Positions 1 to 6,685 of a stretch of 12,829 bases of DNA are shown here, one piece after another. The notes under the pieces were generated by a model. That model searched no databases, was not told the DNA's origin, and worked only from the letters and a program-made list of their open reading frames with translations. Position 1 is the first letter of the stretch; each line of letters begins with the position of its first letter. The stretch comes from CAYHZL01 sp964361075 (GTDB taxonomy: Bacteria; Bacteroidota; Ignavibacteria; UBA10030; UBA8401), in assembly GCA_964361075.1 (NCBI GenBank), contig CAYHZL010000097.1, positions 1 to 12,829 on the forward strand, read 5' to 3'. The position numbers were made by a program, and so were the translations under genes.

Positions 1-752
1 ACCGGATACATCGGCAGCATGTTATTCACCAACCATTCGTTCGATTGCAGCGGCGTCATCTTCCATCCCGCAGGACAATTTGAAACGACTTCAACAAAAC
101 ATGTTCCGCGTTTTTCTTTTTGATATTGAAAAGATTTGAGCAGCGCTTTTTTCAATTGGCGTACAGCATTCGGTGTATGAACCGATTGCCGCGTTACATA
201 ACACGCACCGGGAAGCAGCGTTATCAAATCTGCAATCTTGAGCGGATAACCGGCAACGGAAACTGTTCTTCCGTATGGTGTGGTGGATGTTTTCATATCA
301 ATCAATGTTGTCGGCGCCATTTGTCCGCCGGTCATTCCGTAAATACCATTGTTGATGAACATCATCAAAATATTTTCGCCGCGATTTACTGTGTGAATTG
401 TTTCCGCAGTACCAATTGCCGCAAGATCGCCATCGCCCTGATACGAAAAAACATATTTTGAAGGAAGCACACGTTTCACTGCCGTTGCCACGGCAGATGC
501 GCGACCATGCGCCGCTTCCTGCATATCAATATTCATATAATGATATGCGAAGACAGAACAGCCGACCGGCGCAATACCAATTGTGTCTTCCGTGATATTC
601 AATTCTTCAATCACTTCCATCAACACGCGATGCGCAACACCGTGCCCGCAACCCGGACAGTAGTGCATAGGTGTATCGGTGAGCGTCGTTGGTTTTTTGA
701 AGACACATTCCAATTGTTGAAGTTCAGTTTCAGAAAGTTCGAGAGTTTCCAT
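1..752 (-). CDS. 2-oxoacid:ferredoxin oxidoreductase, beta (TPP-binding) subunit, 3' end outside window
   Basis: This is the thiamine-pyrophosphate subunit of a cytoplasmic 2-oxoacid:ferredoxin oxidoreductase, which decarboxylates a 2-oxoacid to an acyl-CoA and reduces ferredoxin. Translating the minus strand from the ATG at 752 gives 250 codons with no stop before the window edge. Residues 32-38 read CPGCGHG, the N-terminal hallmark of the family. Residues 106-109 (GDGD) and 134-144 (NNGIYGMTGGQ) form the TPP/magnesium-binding motif. Cys65 lies in APVGCS. The ATG follows the alpha-subunit stop directly (TAAATG), so translation is probably coupled. Family members are usually around 250-290 residues, so little is likely missing. 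A gamma subunit would be expected just beyond position 1. The substrate (branched-chain 2-oxoacid, 2-oxoglutarate or pyruvate) cannot be read from this subunit alone. Confidence 0.93.
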   Translation of the reverse strand, partial: METLELSETELQQLECVFKKPTTLTDTPMHYCPGCGHGVAHRVLMEVIEELNITEDTIGIAPVGCSVFAYHYMNIDMQEAAHGRASAVATAVKRVLPSKYVFSYQGDGDLAAIGTAETIHTVNRGENILMMFINNGIYGMTGGQMAPTTLIDMKTSTTPYGRTVSVAGYPLKIADLITLLPGACYVTRQSVHTPNAVRQLKKALLKSFQYQKEKRGTCFVEVVSNCPAGWKMTPLQSNEWLVNNMLPMYP

Positions 753-1853
753 TTATGCAACCTCCACATTTTTTATTTCATGACGCCTCGGCGCCATTCG
801 TTTCAGCGCTTGCAACACTTCATCCGGTGAAGGAATAACGCCGCCCATTCTTCCATAGAATGAAACCGGCACACGACCTTCTACTGCAAGTCGAACATCT
901 TCTACCATTTGTCCTGCATTCATTTCAATTGTTAAAAATCCTTCAACATGTTCTGCCAATAAAGAAATAGCATCACTTGGATACGGATACAATGTAATCG
1001 GTCGGAACAAACCGGCGCGAATTCCTTCTTCGCGTGCAAGTTCAACTGCGCGAAGTGCGATACGAGCCGCAAGTCCGTACGCAACAAAAACAAATTGCGC
1101 ATCGTCGCACAGAATTTTTTCGAAGCGCACTTCGTTTTCAGCTATGCGTTTGTATTTTGCCTGTAAGCTGATATTTATTTGCTCCATCTTTTCCGCTTCC
1201 ATGTGAAGCGATGTAATAATATTTCGCTCGCGTGTTGGCGGCTTGCCGGTTGTTGCCCACGGTTTCGGTGGAATGTGTTCAGCAGGAATATATTTTTTGA
1301 ATTCAACTTTTTCCATCATCTGTCCGAGCGCGCCATCGGAAAGAATTAATACCGGAGTGCGATATTTATCGGCGAGATCAAAACCATCAAACACAAAATC
1401 TGCCATCTCTTGCACACTCGATGGTGCAAGAACAATCAAACGATAATCGCCATGTCCGCCTCCTTTGGTTGATTGAAAATAATCTCCTTGCGATGGTTGA
1501 ATTGTTCCAAGACCCGGACCGCCGCGATTCACATTCACAAGCAAGCACGGAAGTTCCGAACAAGCGATGTATGAAATTCCTTCTTGCATCAAACTCATTC
1601 CCGGACTTGATGAAGAAGTCATCACCCGCGCACCGGCACCTGACGCACCGTACACCATATTAATTGATGCAACTTCACTTTCCGCTTGCAAGACAATCAT
1701 ACCACGCGCGCGTCCTTCATCGGCAAGATATTCTAAAATTTCAGATTGCGGAGTAATTGGATAACCGAAGTACGCCTGACAACCGGCGCGAATTGCTGCT
1801 TCTGCCAGCGCTTCGTTTCCTTTCATCAATTCTATTTCACGATCATTCTTCAT
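753..1853 (-). CDS. vorB: 2-oxoacid:ferredoxin oxidoreductase, alpha subunit (VorB-like)
   Basis: This 366-residue alpha subunit pairs with the beta subunit that follows it. It resembles proteins annotated as 3-methyl-2-oxobutanoate dehydrogenase subunit VorB, which act on branched-chain 2-oxoacids from Val, Leu and Ile. The pyrimidine-binding domain covers roughly residues 10-240, with GYPITPQSEILEYLA at about 30-44 and QAESEVASINMVYGASGAG shortly after. The C-terminal transketolase-like domain covers about 255-350. Glutamates in the QAESE stretch are where the family activates TPP. The annotated start has a purine-rich site (AAGGAT) about a dozen bases upstream, which is rather far. An internal Met10 (MKGNEA) aligns with shorter family starts, so the first nine residues are less certain. 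The gene abuts the beta gene. Substrate preference is inferred from overall resemblance, and a 2-oxoglutarate or mixed-specificity enzyme is possible. Confidence 0.92.
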   Translation of the reverse strand: MKNDREIELMKGNEALAEAAIRAGCQAYFGYPITPQSEILEYLADEGRARGMIVLQAESEVASINMVYGASGAGARVMTSSSSPGMSLMQEGISYIACSELPCLLVNVNRGGPGLGTIQPSQGDYFQSTKGGGHGDYRLIVLAPSSVQEMADFVFDGFDLADKYRTPVLILSDGALGQMMEKVEFKKYIPAEHIPPKPWATTGKPPTRERNIITSLHMEAEKMEQINISLQAKYKRIAENEVRFEKILCDDAQFVFVAYGLAARIALRAVELAREEGIRAGLFRPITLYPYPSDAISLLAEHVEGFLTIEMNAGQMVEDVRLAVEGRVPVSFYGRMGGVIPSPDEVLQALKRMAPRRHEIKNVEVA

Positions 1854-1904
1854 GAATATTTTTTATCCTTTCATTATTGAGTCCGCTCTAAAAAACTCTT
1901 TTTG

Positions 1905-2012
1905 TCTCTCGCGAAGACGCAAAGTTCGCAAAGAAAAAATATTAATTTATTGAAAATAAATATCCCAAGGGAATCCCTTCGGGACTTTGCGTACTTAGCA
2001 ACTTTGCGAGAA
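1905..2012. repeat. Inverted intergenic repeat between ferredoxin and alpha genes
   Basis: The left arm (about 1905-1933, containing GCGAAGACGCAAAGTTCGC) is roughly inverted relative to the right arm (about 1983-2012, containing CTTTGCG and AACTTTGCGAG). The arms match imperfectly. Between them is an AT-rich segment and the palindromic stretch AAGGGAATCCCTT. Sequences of this CGCAAAG type are common as dispersed intergenic repeats in bacterial genomes. Here the element sits inside what should be one operon and gives the transcript a large imperfect hairpin. Confidence 0.55.
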
Positions 2013-2066
2013 ATAATCTTTCTTCTTTCATTTTGACTTTTTAGAATGTGCTCATCATCGACAAGA

Positions 2067-2091
2067 CTTCAAGGTTTTAAAAACCTTGAAG
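2067..2091. repeat. Perfect 12-bp palindrome (CTTCAAGGTTTT type)
   Basis: CTTCAAGGTTTT (2067-2078) and AAAACCTTGAAG (2080-2091) are exact reverse complements around a single base. The palindrome starts about 14 bases past the ferredoxin stop codon. It could act as an RNA-processing or stabilising hairpin between ferredoxin and alpha mRNA. It lacks a following T-run on the minus strand, so it is not a classic terminator. Its AACCTT core recurs at 2426-2452 and 2492-2516. Confidence 0.6.
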
Positions 2092-2104
2092 ATTTCATGT
2101 TCAT

Positions 2105-2383
2105 TCAACTTACCATTACAGTAATATTTTCTTTCACATTGCTGATGGTCGCAATTGCTTTTTTCTTTTTCTTATCTTCACGGTACACCGTAATCACTGC
2201 ATCAGGGCACACCAGCGCGCAGTTCACGCAACCGGTGCAATTATCCTGAATCAACACTGCGTAATGATATCCTTGTCCGTTAATGTGCGGCGAAAGCGCA
2301 ATGCTATCCTGCGGACACGAAGGAATACACAACTCGCATCCTTTGCAGGTTTCAATATTAAAGACCGCTGTTCCTTTTACCAT
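2105..2383 (-). CDS. 2-oxoacid:ferredoxin oxidoreductase, 2x[4Fe-4S] ferredoxin subunit
   Basis: This 92-residue protein is the electron-carrying subunit that passes electrons from the catalytic subunits to soluble ferredoxin. Two bacterial-ferredoxin motifs are visible. The first is CKGCELCIPSCP, with Cys 13, 16, 19 and 23. The second is CTGCVNCALVCP, with Cys 49, 52, 55 and 59. Both contain all four ligands, so two [4Fe-4S] clusters are expected. I chose the ATG at 2383 because AAGGA lies seven bases upstream and MVKGTAVFN matches the usual start of KorD/PorD-like subunits. A longer frame opening at 2488 runs through a palindrome and looks non-coding. A lysine-rich tail (KKKKK, about residues 71-75) followed by some 17 residues extends beyond the usual end of the fold. 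It lies upstream of the alpha and beta genes, separated from alpha by 251 bases. Confidence 0.93.
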   Translation of the reverse strand: MVKGTAVFNIETCKGCELCIPSCPQDSIALSPHINGQGYHYAVLIQDNCTGCVNCALVCPDAVITVYREDKKKKKAIATISNVKENITVMVS

Positions 2384-2425
2384 AGCGTGTTCCTTGTTGT
2401 TTAGTCGTCTATTAATAATCTCGGC

Positions 2426-2452
2426 ACACACAACCTTCCGAAGGTTATGTGT
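2426..2452. repeat. Palindrome with AACCTT arms upstream of the ferredoxin gene
   Basis: AACCTT (2432-2437) and AAGGTT (2441-2446) pair around CCG. The stem is extended by ACACA (2426-2430) against TGTGT (2448-2452) after one mismatch. It lies 43 bases upstream of the ferredoxin ATG, so it is probably in the 5' untranslated region or at the promoter. The core is shared with palindromes at 2067-2091 and 2492-2516. Confidence 0.55.
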
Positions 2453-2491
2453 AATAGAATCTTCAGAATGAAAAAAATTTTTGAGCAACGA

Positions 2492-2516
2492 TAGAAAACC
2501 TTCGGAAGGTTTTCTA
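2492..2516. repeat. Perfect 12-bp palindrome (TAGAAAACCTTC type)
   Basis: TAGAAAACCTTC (2492-2503) and GAAGGTTTTCTA (2505-2516) are exact reverse complements around one G. It is the third copy of an AACCTT-cored palindrome within 450 bases around the ferredoxin gene. No gene overlaps it convincingly. A dispersed intergenic palindrome family is the simplest reading. Confidence 0.6.
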
Positions 2517-2875
2517 CTCTTTCAGGGTCAAATATTTAAAACAGAAAACCCACTTTCATCAAAGAATAAAAAGATGCAAGCGGGTTGTGTTCATAATCCG
2601 TGAATAAAATTTTATTTAGCCGATGAGTGCTGCTGTAATGCATAAACTCGGATTGTGGTGTCGGCGCAGGAAGAGAAGGTCGTTCCTTCCATACAGTTTA
2701 GGAGAATAGTTTCAAAGAACGTACCACAGAAAAATAGTGAATAGATGAAAATTTCAGCAGTTCAGTGTTTTTCAATTTTCAATTACAAGAAAGATAAACT
2801 TGTCATTATTAAAGATGGGAATGAAAAAGGAAATGTCTTTATACCACAGAGAGACAAAGACACTAAGAAAAAACA
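2517..2875. other. Intergenic stretch; only a weak minus-strand open frame seen
   Basis: No recognisable gene is present. The only stop-free stretch of note runs on the minus strand from 2697 to a TAA at 2536 (53 codons). Its one internal ATG, at 2643, would give a 35-residue peptide beginning MHYSSTHRLNK. There is no clear ribosome-binding site and I know no family for it. It could be a gene remnant or chance. The segment presumably also contains the promoter of the oxidoreductase operon, which I could not place. CCACAGAGAGACAAAGAC near 2844-2861 looks like part of a dispersed repeat. Confidence 0.4.
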
Positions 2876-3163
2876 TAGCCACAGATTAAACTTTTAATAA
2901 AATTTCGTAACTACTCAGCATCTTTTTTGCAATTTCAGTATTTCCAAAAGAAAATATTGTAAATCCGCATTCTTTTTGGCGGAAAGAAATCCCCCTCACC
3001 CCCTTTTCAAGGGGGATTACCACGCTCTTATTCCCCCTTGAAAAGGGGGTTAGGCTGTAAGTCCGCCGTCTTTTTGGCGGAGGGATTTTTTGAATCAACA
3101 ATAACGCTGAGTAGTTACAAAATTTCTATTAAAAATCTGTGATTCGCCGCGGCGAATGTGGCT
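2876..3163. repeat. Nested inverted-repeat (MITE-like) element
   Basis: The outer arms are TAGCCACAGATT at 2876-2887 and, inverted, AATCTGTG plus TGTGGCT at about 3133-3163. The right outer arm is interrupted by the perfect palindrome ATTCGCCGCGGCGAAT (3142-3157). The inner arms are GTAACTACTCAGC (2907-2919) and its exact complement GCTGAGTAGTTAC (3106-3118), flanked by partly matching TTAATAAAATTT/AAATTTCTATTAA. The core carries a further large hairpin (2999-3049). The layout suggests a small non-coding inverted-repeat element inserted into an older CACAGATT-type repeat. A 71-codon minus-strand frame through it is an artefact of the palindromes. No transposase is present in the window. Confidence 0.6.
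2999..3049. repeat. 18-bp perfect inverted repeat at the core of the nested element
   Basis: CCCCCTTTTCAAGGGGGA (2999-3016) is the exact complement of TCCCCCTTGAAAAGGGGG (3032-3049), with a 15-base spacer. Each arm is itself nearly palindromic, so cruciform or alternative hairpins can form. Further out, TTTTTGGCGGA-type sequence occurs on both sides as a direct repeat (about 2973-2983 and 3071-3081). Similar CCCCCTTTTCAAGGGGG sequences are frequent dispersed repeats in bacteria. Confidence 0.7.
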
Positions 3164-3207
3164 TAAATCTTTTTGGATGATAGTTACTTTGAAGATAGAA
3201 CAGATTT

Positions 3208-5271
3208 TTACTTCAATTCCTTCGCGCGCAATTCTTTTTCTTTTGTTGTGAATGCAGAATACTCCAGCATCTGTTTCGCAAGATCAAGCGGATAGGAAAC
3301 TTTCACATCCACAATATTTTTCTTTTCGTCAAACACCGGTTCAAGTTTCGGCATTACAAATCCGGTGTACACAGCGCGGTCAAGTTTTTCCATACGTGCC
3401 AGCACTTCATCGCGCAACGCTGTATCAATTTTTAATCCGTACGCATCAACTAATTTTTTACATGCATTAAAGTCTCCTTCGGACTTTATGCGCTGCACTT
3501 CCGCCAATACTGTACCGACACCTTCTTTCATTTTTTGATAATCGGTAACGCGGAAAAAAGTTTTTCCGTTTTTCTGAACACGTTCTATGCAGTTCGCATT
3601 TTTCCAAAGCCAATGAATAATCAGTTGACGATTCTTCATGTGGTCTTCTTCAAGCTGGTCGTGTCCTTTAGGAACACGCTGTAATTGAATGAGCGACGCG
3701 TTGCGCACTTCTTTATTGTACATCGCTTTCGCTACGTCGGTATTCGGCAAAGCACCAAGTTGAATTAATTTTTCATCCCAGATATGCCACAACGCGACAA
3801 GATCCGCGCGTGCTTCTTCGAGCGTGGAATAATATCCGGGCAGCGCTTGCTGCGGTTCAACTTTTAAATTTGGTGAAACTTTTCCCGATGCATGTCCGAG
3901 TACTTCGTGCAACGCAGTATGAAGATTGTCGGCAAGATTATCGTACTGTAATGCGCGGTCAATTTCCTGCTGATCGAATGCAAACTCATTTAAAATTTCT
4001 TTGCCGTTCGATTTATCGTACGCGTCAACAATATTATTGAGTGTTACACTTTTGCTTCCATACTGTTCGCGCACATCTTGTTCATTCGGAAGATTGATGC
4101 CGATTGCAGAAACAGGTCCGGCATCGCCGGTTTCCACAACAACATTGATGACGCTCGCCTTCAATGGTTTTACATCTTTTTTCTTGTACACATCAGCCCA
4201 CGGCATACGGTCTTCAAAATATTGCGCGTTGCTTCCAATATCTTGAATTGTTTTTGTTAATTTCGGATCGGCGAAATTGATGACTGCTTCAAACTGACCT
4301 TTCGCGCCGCGTCCATCGAGATAGACTTCGATGAAGCCGTGAATAAAATCCACGCGCGATTCTGTTTCACCAACCCATGCAATATTGAATGCGCGCCAGT
4401 CATTTAAATCTCCAGTTTGATAAAACGTAATGAGTTTTTCTATTGCCTGTGCTTGCTTTAACGTGCTTGCATAATTTTTTGCGAGAGAAAGATAATGCAC
4501 CACCGCTTGCAAATCTTCTGCATACATGCCGGCGGGAATTGTTCCGCCGAGATGTTTATTTCCTGTGCGGTAAATTTTTTCAATTAATGTTCCATTTTCT
4601 TTTACCACTTTCGAGTTCAACGGATTTTTTTCATTGCCGGCTTTCGCCCATGTTTCCACTTCTGCAAATGTTGTTCCGCTGTATAAATTATTCGCGCTCG
4701 CGGCAACCATATCTACGCCGGGAGATTTGTTGGTCTGAATCGGTTCGAAGTTTGCATCAAAAATACTTTTTTGAAGCCGCGCCAACTGTTGCTCTATCGT
4801 TTCTCCATTTCGCAGAAAAATCGCTGCACCGTTTTTCTGTGCGGCAATGACTGCTTTTTTGAACTCTTCAAAAGAAAACTCCGGCACAAATTTTCGAACT
4901 GTAATATTATCGTAGTGAGAATTATTCACCCAAAAAAGTTTTGTGTAAGTTTGCAGTTGCGCATAGACCTTCGTATCAACTCCTTGCGGATGCGTGTACA
5001 CAGCCTCGAGCAAAGAACGAATTTCCAATGCATCTGCATGGCGCTGATCTATTGCAATATCGCGCGCCGCAATTGCCGCTTGATACAAATAATAGACGAG
5101 TGTTTTTTCTTTCAGCGACAGTTCGTCAAATCCATCAGCATAGAGCTGCACGATACGAACAGGACCAACATTTCCCATCTGAATTTTTTCAAGCGTGTAT
5201 TTGCGTTCCATCAAATTATCCTTTGCAGAACCAAGTGTGAAGAAAAAGAATGCGAGAAAAAAATATTTCAT
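3208..5271 (-). CDS. Exported dipeptidyl-peptidase III-type zinc metallopeptidase (family M49)
   Basis: This 687-residue protein belongs to peptidase family M49, whose members cut dipeptides from the N-termini of peptides. The zinc motif HEVLGH is at residues 455-460 (family form HExxxGH) and the second motif EEARAD is at 485-490. The ligands are expected to be His455, His460 and Glu486, with Glu456 catalytic. Length and motif spacing fit the roughly 650-730-residue family. The ATG at 5271 is preferred over the in-frame ATG at 5292 because GGAG lies close upstream. The protein then begins MKYFFLAFFFFTLGSAK, a signal peptide with a probable SPase I site after GSA and no lipobox Cys. It therefore probably works in the periplasm on imported or exogenous peptides. 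Related Bacteroidota proteins are sometimes mis-annotated as dihydrofolate reductase. It appears monocistronic, with repeats downstream and about 230 non-coding bases upstream. Confidence 0.93.
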   Translation of the reverse strand: MKYFFLAFFFFTLGSAKDNLMERKYTLEKIQMGNVGPVRIVQLYADGFDELSLKEKTLVYYLYQAAIAARDIAIDQRHADALEIRSLLEAVYTHPQGVDTKVYAQLQTYTKLFWVNNSHYDNITVRKFVPEFSFEEFKKAVIAAQKNGAAIFLRNGETIEQQLARLQKSIFDANFEPIQTNKSPGVDMVAASANNLYSGTTFAEVETWAKAGNEKNPLNSKVVKENGTLIEKIYRTGNKHLGGTIPAGMYAEDLQAVVHYLSLAKNYASTLKQAQAIEKLITFYQTGDLNDWRAFNIAWVGETESRVDFIHGFIEVYLDGRGAKGQFEAVINFADPKLTKTIQDIGSNAQYFEDRMPWADVYKKKDVKPLKASVINVVVETGDAGPVSAIGINLPNEQDVREQYGSKSVTLNNIVDAYDKSNGKEILNEFAFDQQEIDRALQYDNLADNLHTALHEVLGHASGKVSPNLKVEPQQALPGYYSTLEEARADLVALWHIWDEKLIQLGALPNTDVAKAMYNKEVRNASLIQLQRVPKGHDQLEEDHMKNRQLIIHWLWKNANCIERVQKNGKTFFRVTDYQKMKEGVGTVLAEVQRIKSEGDFNACKKLVDAYGLKIDTALRDEVLARMEKLDRAVYTGFVMPKLEPVFDEKKNIVDVKVSYPLDLAKQMLEYSAFTTKEKELRAKELK

Positions 5272-5505
5272 AATATCTCCAATGCTGTACATAGTGGCGT
5301 AAAGCGCCGCAATTTTTTGTGATGATTAAAATAGAGAGAGATGGGTTTAAAAGCAAAAGAGAAGGATGAAAAAATTCGATTGTATATACTGAGTGCCCAA
5401 TGTCCGGCGCTCTTCTGTGCAGTTTCTATCAATTACCCTCAAAGTAGCGAAAATTTCTCCACGTTGATTTTTTAAATTTACAATGAGCGCGGCGAAGAGT
5501 ACAAC
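5272..5505. other. Upstream region of the M49 peptidase gene
   Basis: No gene is visible. On the minus strand the segment should hold the promoter and leader of the peptidase gene, including the GGAG ribosome-binding site just before 5271. A short GGCG/CGCC hairpin lies about 26-38 bases upstream of the start. I could not identify a convincing -7/-33 Bacteroidota promoter pair by eye. Confidence 0.4.
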
Positions 5506-5529
5506 AAAAAGCCGAGCATTGCTCGGCTT
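5506..5529 (-). terminator. Intrinsic terminator after the DUF2283 gene
   Basis: AAGCCGAGCA and TGCTCGGCTT are exact complements around one T (5509-5529), giving a stem of 8 bp or more with a small loop. On the minus strand the stem is followed by a T-run (complement of 5506-5510), as expected for termination 38 bases past the DUF2283 stop. On the plus strand it is followed by GGTTTT, so it may also work weakly in that direction. Confidence 0.75.
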
Positions 5530-5567
5530 GGTTTTAATAATTGTTTCTGTTGGTGTAAATTTTTTAC

Positions 5568-5771
5568 TCAGCCTGCTATCAGTAGCTCATAAGCAAAAGA
5601 AGTAGGTTCTTGAATGTGTTTTGAAGCAGAAAGTATTTCAAATCGTACAATCTGATTATCGTTACCAAAATCTGCGATCACTCCGGGACGCACTTCATCG
5701 GATTCTTTGATTGCGTCATCGCTTAATGCAATAATCATGGTGTCTGTTTCTTTATCATACACTATTTTCAT
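5568..5771 (-). CDS. DUF2283 family protein
   Basis: This 67-residue protein opens with MKIVYDKETDTMIIALSD and continues with SDEVRPGVIADFG and EILSASK, the recognisable conserved blocks of DUF2283. That family consists of small, mostly beta proteins with no established activity. AGGAG lies seven bases upstream of the ATG, which supports the start. Members often sit beside a DUF4258 partner in arrangements that resemble toxin-antitoxin pairs. No DUF4258 gene is visible here; the upstream neighbour is a RelE-type toxin 83 bases away. An intrinsic terminator follows. A role as a stray antitoxin-like or accessory protein is only an inference from context. Confidence 0.85.
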   Translation of the reverse strand: MKIVYDKETDTMIIALSDDAIKESDEVRPGVIADFGNDNQIVRFEILSASKHIQEPTSFAYELLIAG

Positions 5772-5854
5772 AACGACTCTCCTATTTGAGGTACTTGTGA
5801 AATTGCGAAGTTTTATACGTTGGATGACAAGTTCATACTTCGGGGATTTTTATA

Positions 5855-6109
5855 TTAGCGATACACTTCTTTTCTGTGTCGCACTTTCATCACTCTTACT
5901 TCTTTTTCTTTGTCAGCAATCTCATAAAGAATTCTGTAATCTCCAACTCGAATTCTCCAATCATTATGAGAACCTTGCAATTTTTTACTGCCAACCGGAC
6001 GAGGATTTTGCGACAGGGATCGGATTTTGATGATCACATCGGTTAATGTTTTCTTTTGCAACCGGAGTAAATCTTTTTCTGCGGTTCGTTCAATAACAAC
6101 ATTATACAT
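5855..6109 (-). CDS. RelE/ParE-superfamily toxin
   Basis: This 84-residue protein has the RelE layout: an N-terminal strand (MYNVVIERTAEKDL), a two-helix hairpin to about residue 35, then WRIRVGDYRILYEI at 51-64 and a C-terminal KVRHRKEVYR. Basic residues in the last two blocks (Arg52, Arg54, Arg59, His78, Arg79) and Tyr83 correspond to those used by RelE-type toxins for ribosome-dependent mRNA cleavage. Activity is expected but not shown. The start overlaps the last eight bases of the antitoxin gene (ATGTATAA), a classic antitoxin-first arrangement with translational coupling. The ParE-type gyrase poisons share this fold, but the C-terminal RHR...Y pattern favours a RelE-type RNase. Confidence 0.9.
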   Translation of the reverse strand: MYNVVIERTAEKDLLRLQKKTLTDVIIKIRSLSQNPRPVGSKKLQGSHNDWRIRVGDYRILYEIADKEKEVRVMKVRHRKEVYR

Positions 6110-6308
6110 TGATATGACTCTCTTTTAAGAATTCATCCATTGAACGAAATTTCATTGGTTTTGCTCTCATCGTTCGCAATGCTTTTAAATCTTCCGCTTG
6201 TTCCGCCTTCTCTAACAGAGTTTCATATTTTTTAATTTCTACAATAACAGCAACAGGTTTTTCTTTTTCATAAATATATTGAATAGATTTTTTGGTAGAT
6301 TGTTTCAT
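6102..6308 (-). CDS. Antitoxin of the RelE-type module (short, Phd/YefM-like)
   Basis: This 68-residue protein lies directly upstream of and overlaps the RelE-type toxin gene, which identifies it as the cognate antitoxin. The segment EKEKPVAVIVEIKKYETLL resembles the second half of the Phd/YefM N-terminal domain. The remainder is a charged helical tail (EQAEDLKALRTMRAKPM, then FRSMDEFLKE) suited to wrapping the toxin. Compared with usual Phd/YefM proteins, the DNA-contacting N-terminus is shortened to about ten residues. AGGAG lies seven bases upstream of the ATG, so the short start seems genuine. Whether it can still repress its own promoter is unclear. A RelB-like or unclassified antitoxin is the alternative. 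Confidence 0.82.
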   Translation of the reverse strand: MKQSTKKSIQYIYEKEKPVAVIVEIKKYETLLEKAEQAEDLKALRTMRAKPMKFRSMDEFLKESHINV

Positions 6309-6409
6309 TATACTACTCCTAATGTTTTTTGAAATTTACTAAAGACTATACTCAGAGGCAAATCGGTTCTTCCCGTTAAAATTCTTCGTTCTTTACATTC
6401 AAGTATATC

Positions 6410-6442
6410 AAAAAAAGCAAAAGCCGACACGAAGCCGGCTTT
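6410..6442 (-). terminator. Intrinsic terminator after hicAB
   Basis: On the minus strand AAAGCCG and CGGCTTT pair around a nine-base loop. They are followed by TTTTGC and a seven-T run (complement of 6410-6416). It lies 36 bases past the hicB stop. A 21-base core (6422-6442) is identical to 6973-6993. Confidence 0.75.
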
Positions 6443-6478
6443 GATCGATAATAAAACTTAGAATGTATAGTGAGATTA

Positions 6479-6685
6479 TCACACTTCAACAAGTTCACTT
6501 GTTGTTGTTGGCTGAGGAACAGGTAATCCGTCGAGTTTTATTCCCTCAATATGAAATTCAATCGCTTCTTTAATTAGCTTTTTCACTTCTTCGTGTGTTT
6601 CACCAACTGCAACACAACCCGGCAAATCCGGCACATAGGCACCAAACGATGATTTGGTTTTTTCTATTACGACTGTATACTTCAT
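6479..6685 (-). CDS. hicB: HicB-family antitoxin (minimal form)
   Basis: This 68-residue protein is the antitoxin of a hicAB pair. It contains the HicB fold signature: MKYTVVIEKTKSSFGAYVPD, then LPGCVAVGETHEEV, then a helix (KKLIKEAIEFHIEGIK). The GxYVPDLPGC-GxTxEE pattern is typical. It ends soon after this partial RNase H-like domain and has no helix-turn-helix or ribbon-helix-helix extension. Autoregulation by direct DNA binding is therefore not evident. The ATG overlaps the hicA stop by four bases (ATGA), and GGAGAG upstream within hicA serves as its ribosome-binding site. It should bind and block the HicA active site. Confidence 0.92.
   Translation of the reverse strand: MKYTVVIEKTKSSFGAYVPDLPGCVAVGETHEEVKKLIKEAIEFHIEGIKLDGLPVPQPTTTSELVEV

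Noticed and set aside
2384..2488. N-terminal extension of the ferredoxin subunit to the ATG at 2488
   Set aside because: The extension crosses a palindrome, has no ribosome-binding site and no family match. The ATG at 2383 has AAGGA at the right distance.
2886..3101. 71-codon minus-strand frame through the palindromic element
   Set aside because: Its sequence (PLEKGVRGI-type) is the familiar translation of CCCCCTTTTCAAGGGGG repeats. It is symmetric DNA, not a gene.
5272..5292. Upstream in-frame ATG of the peptidase at 5292
   Set aside because: It would put MYSIGDI before a clear signal peptide, while GGAG is placed correctly for the ATG at 5271.
4443..5322. Plus-strand open frames of 99-183 codons opposite the peptidase gene
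   Set aside because: They are antisense to a well-supported M49 gene, without family matches or ribosome-binding sites.
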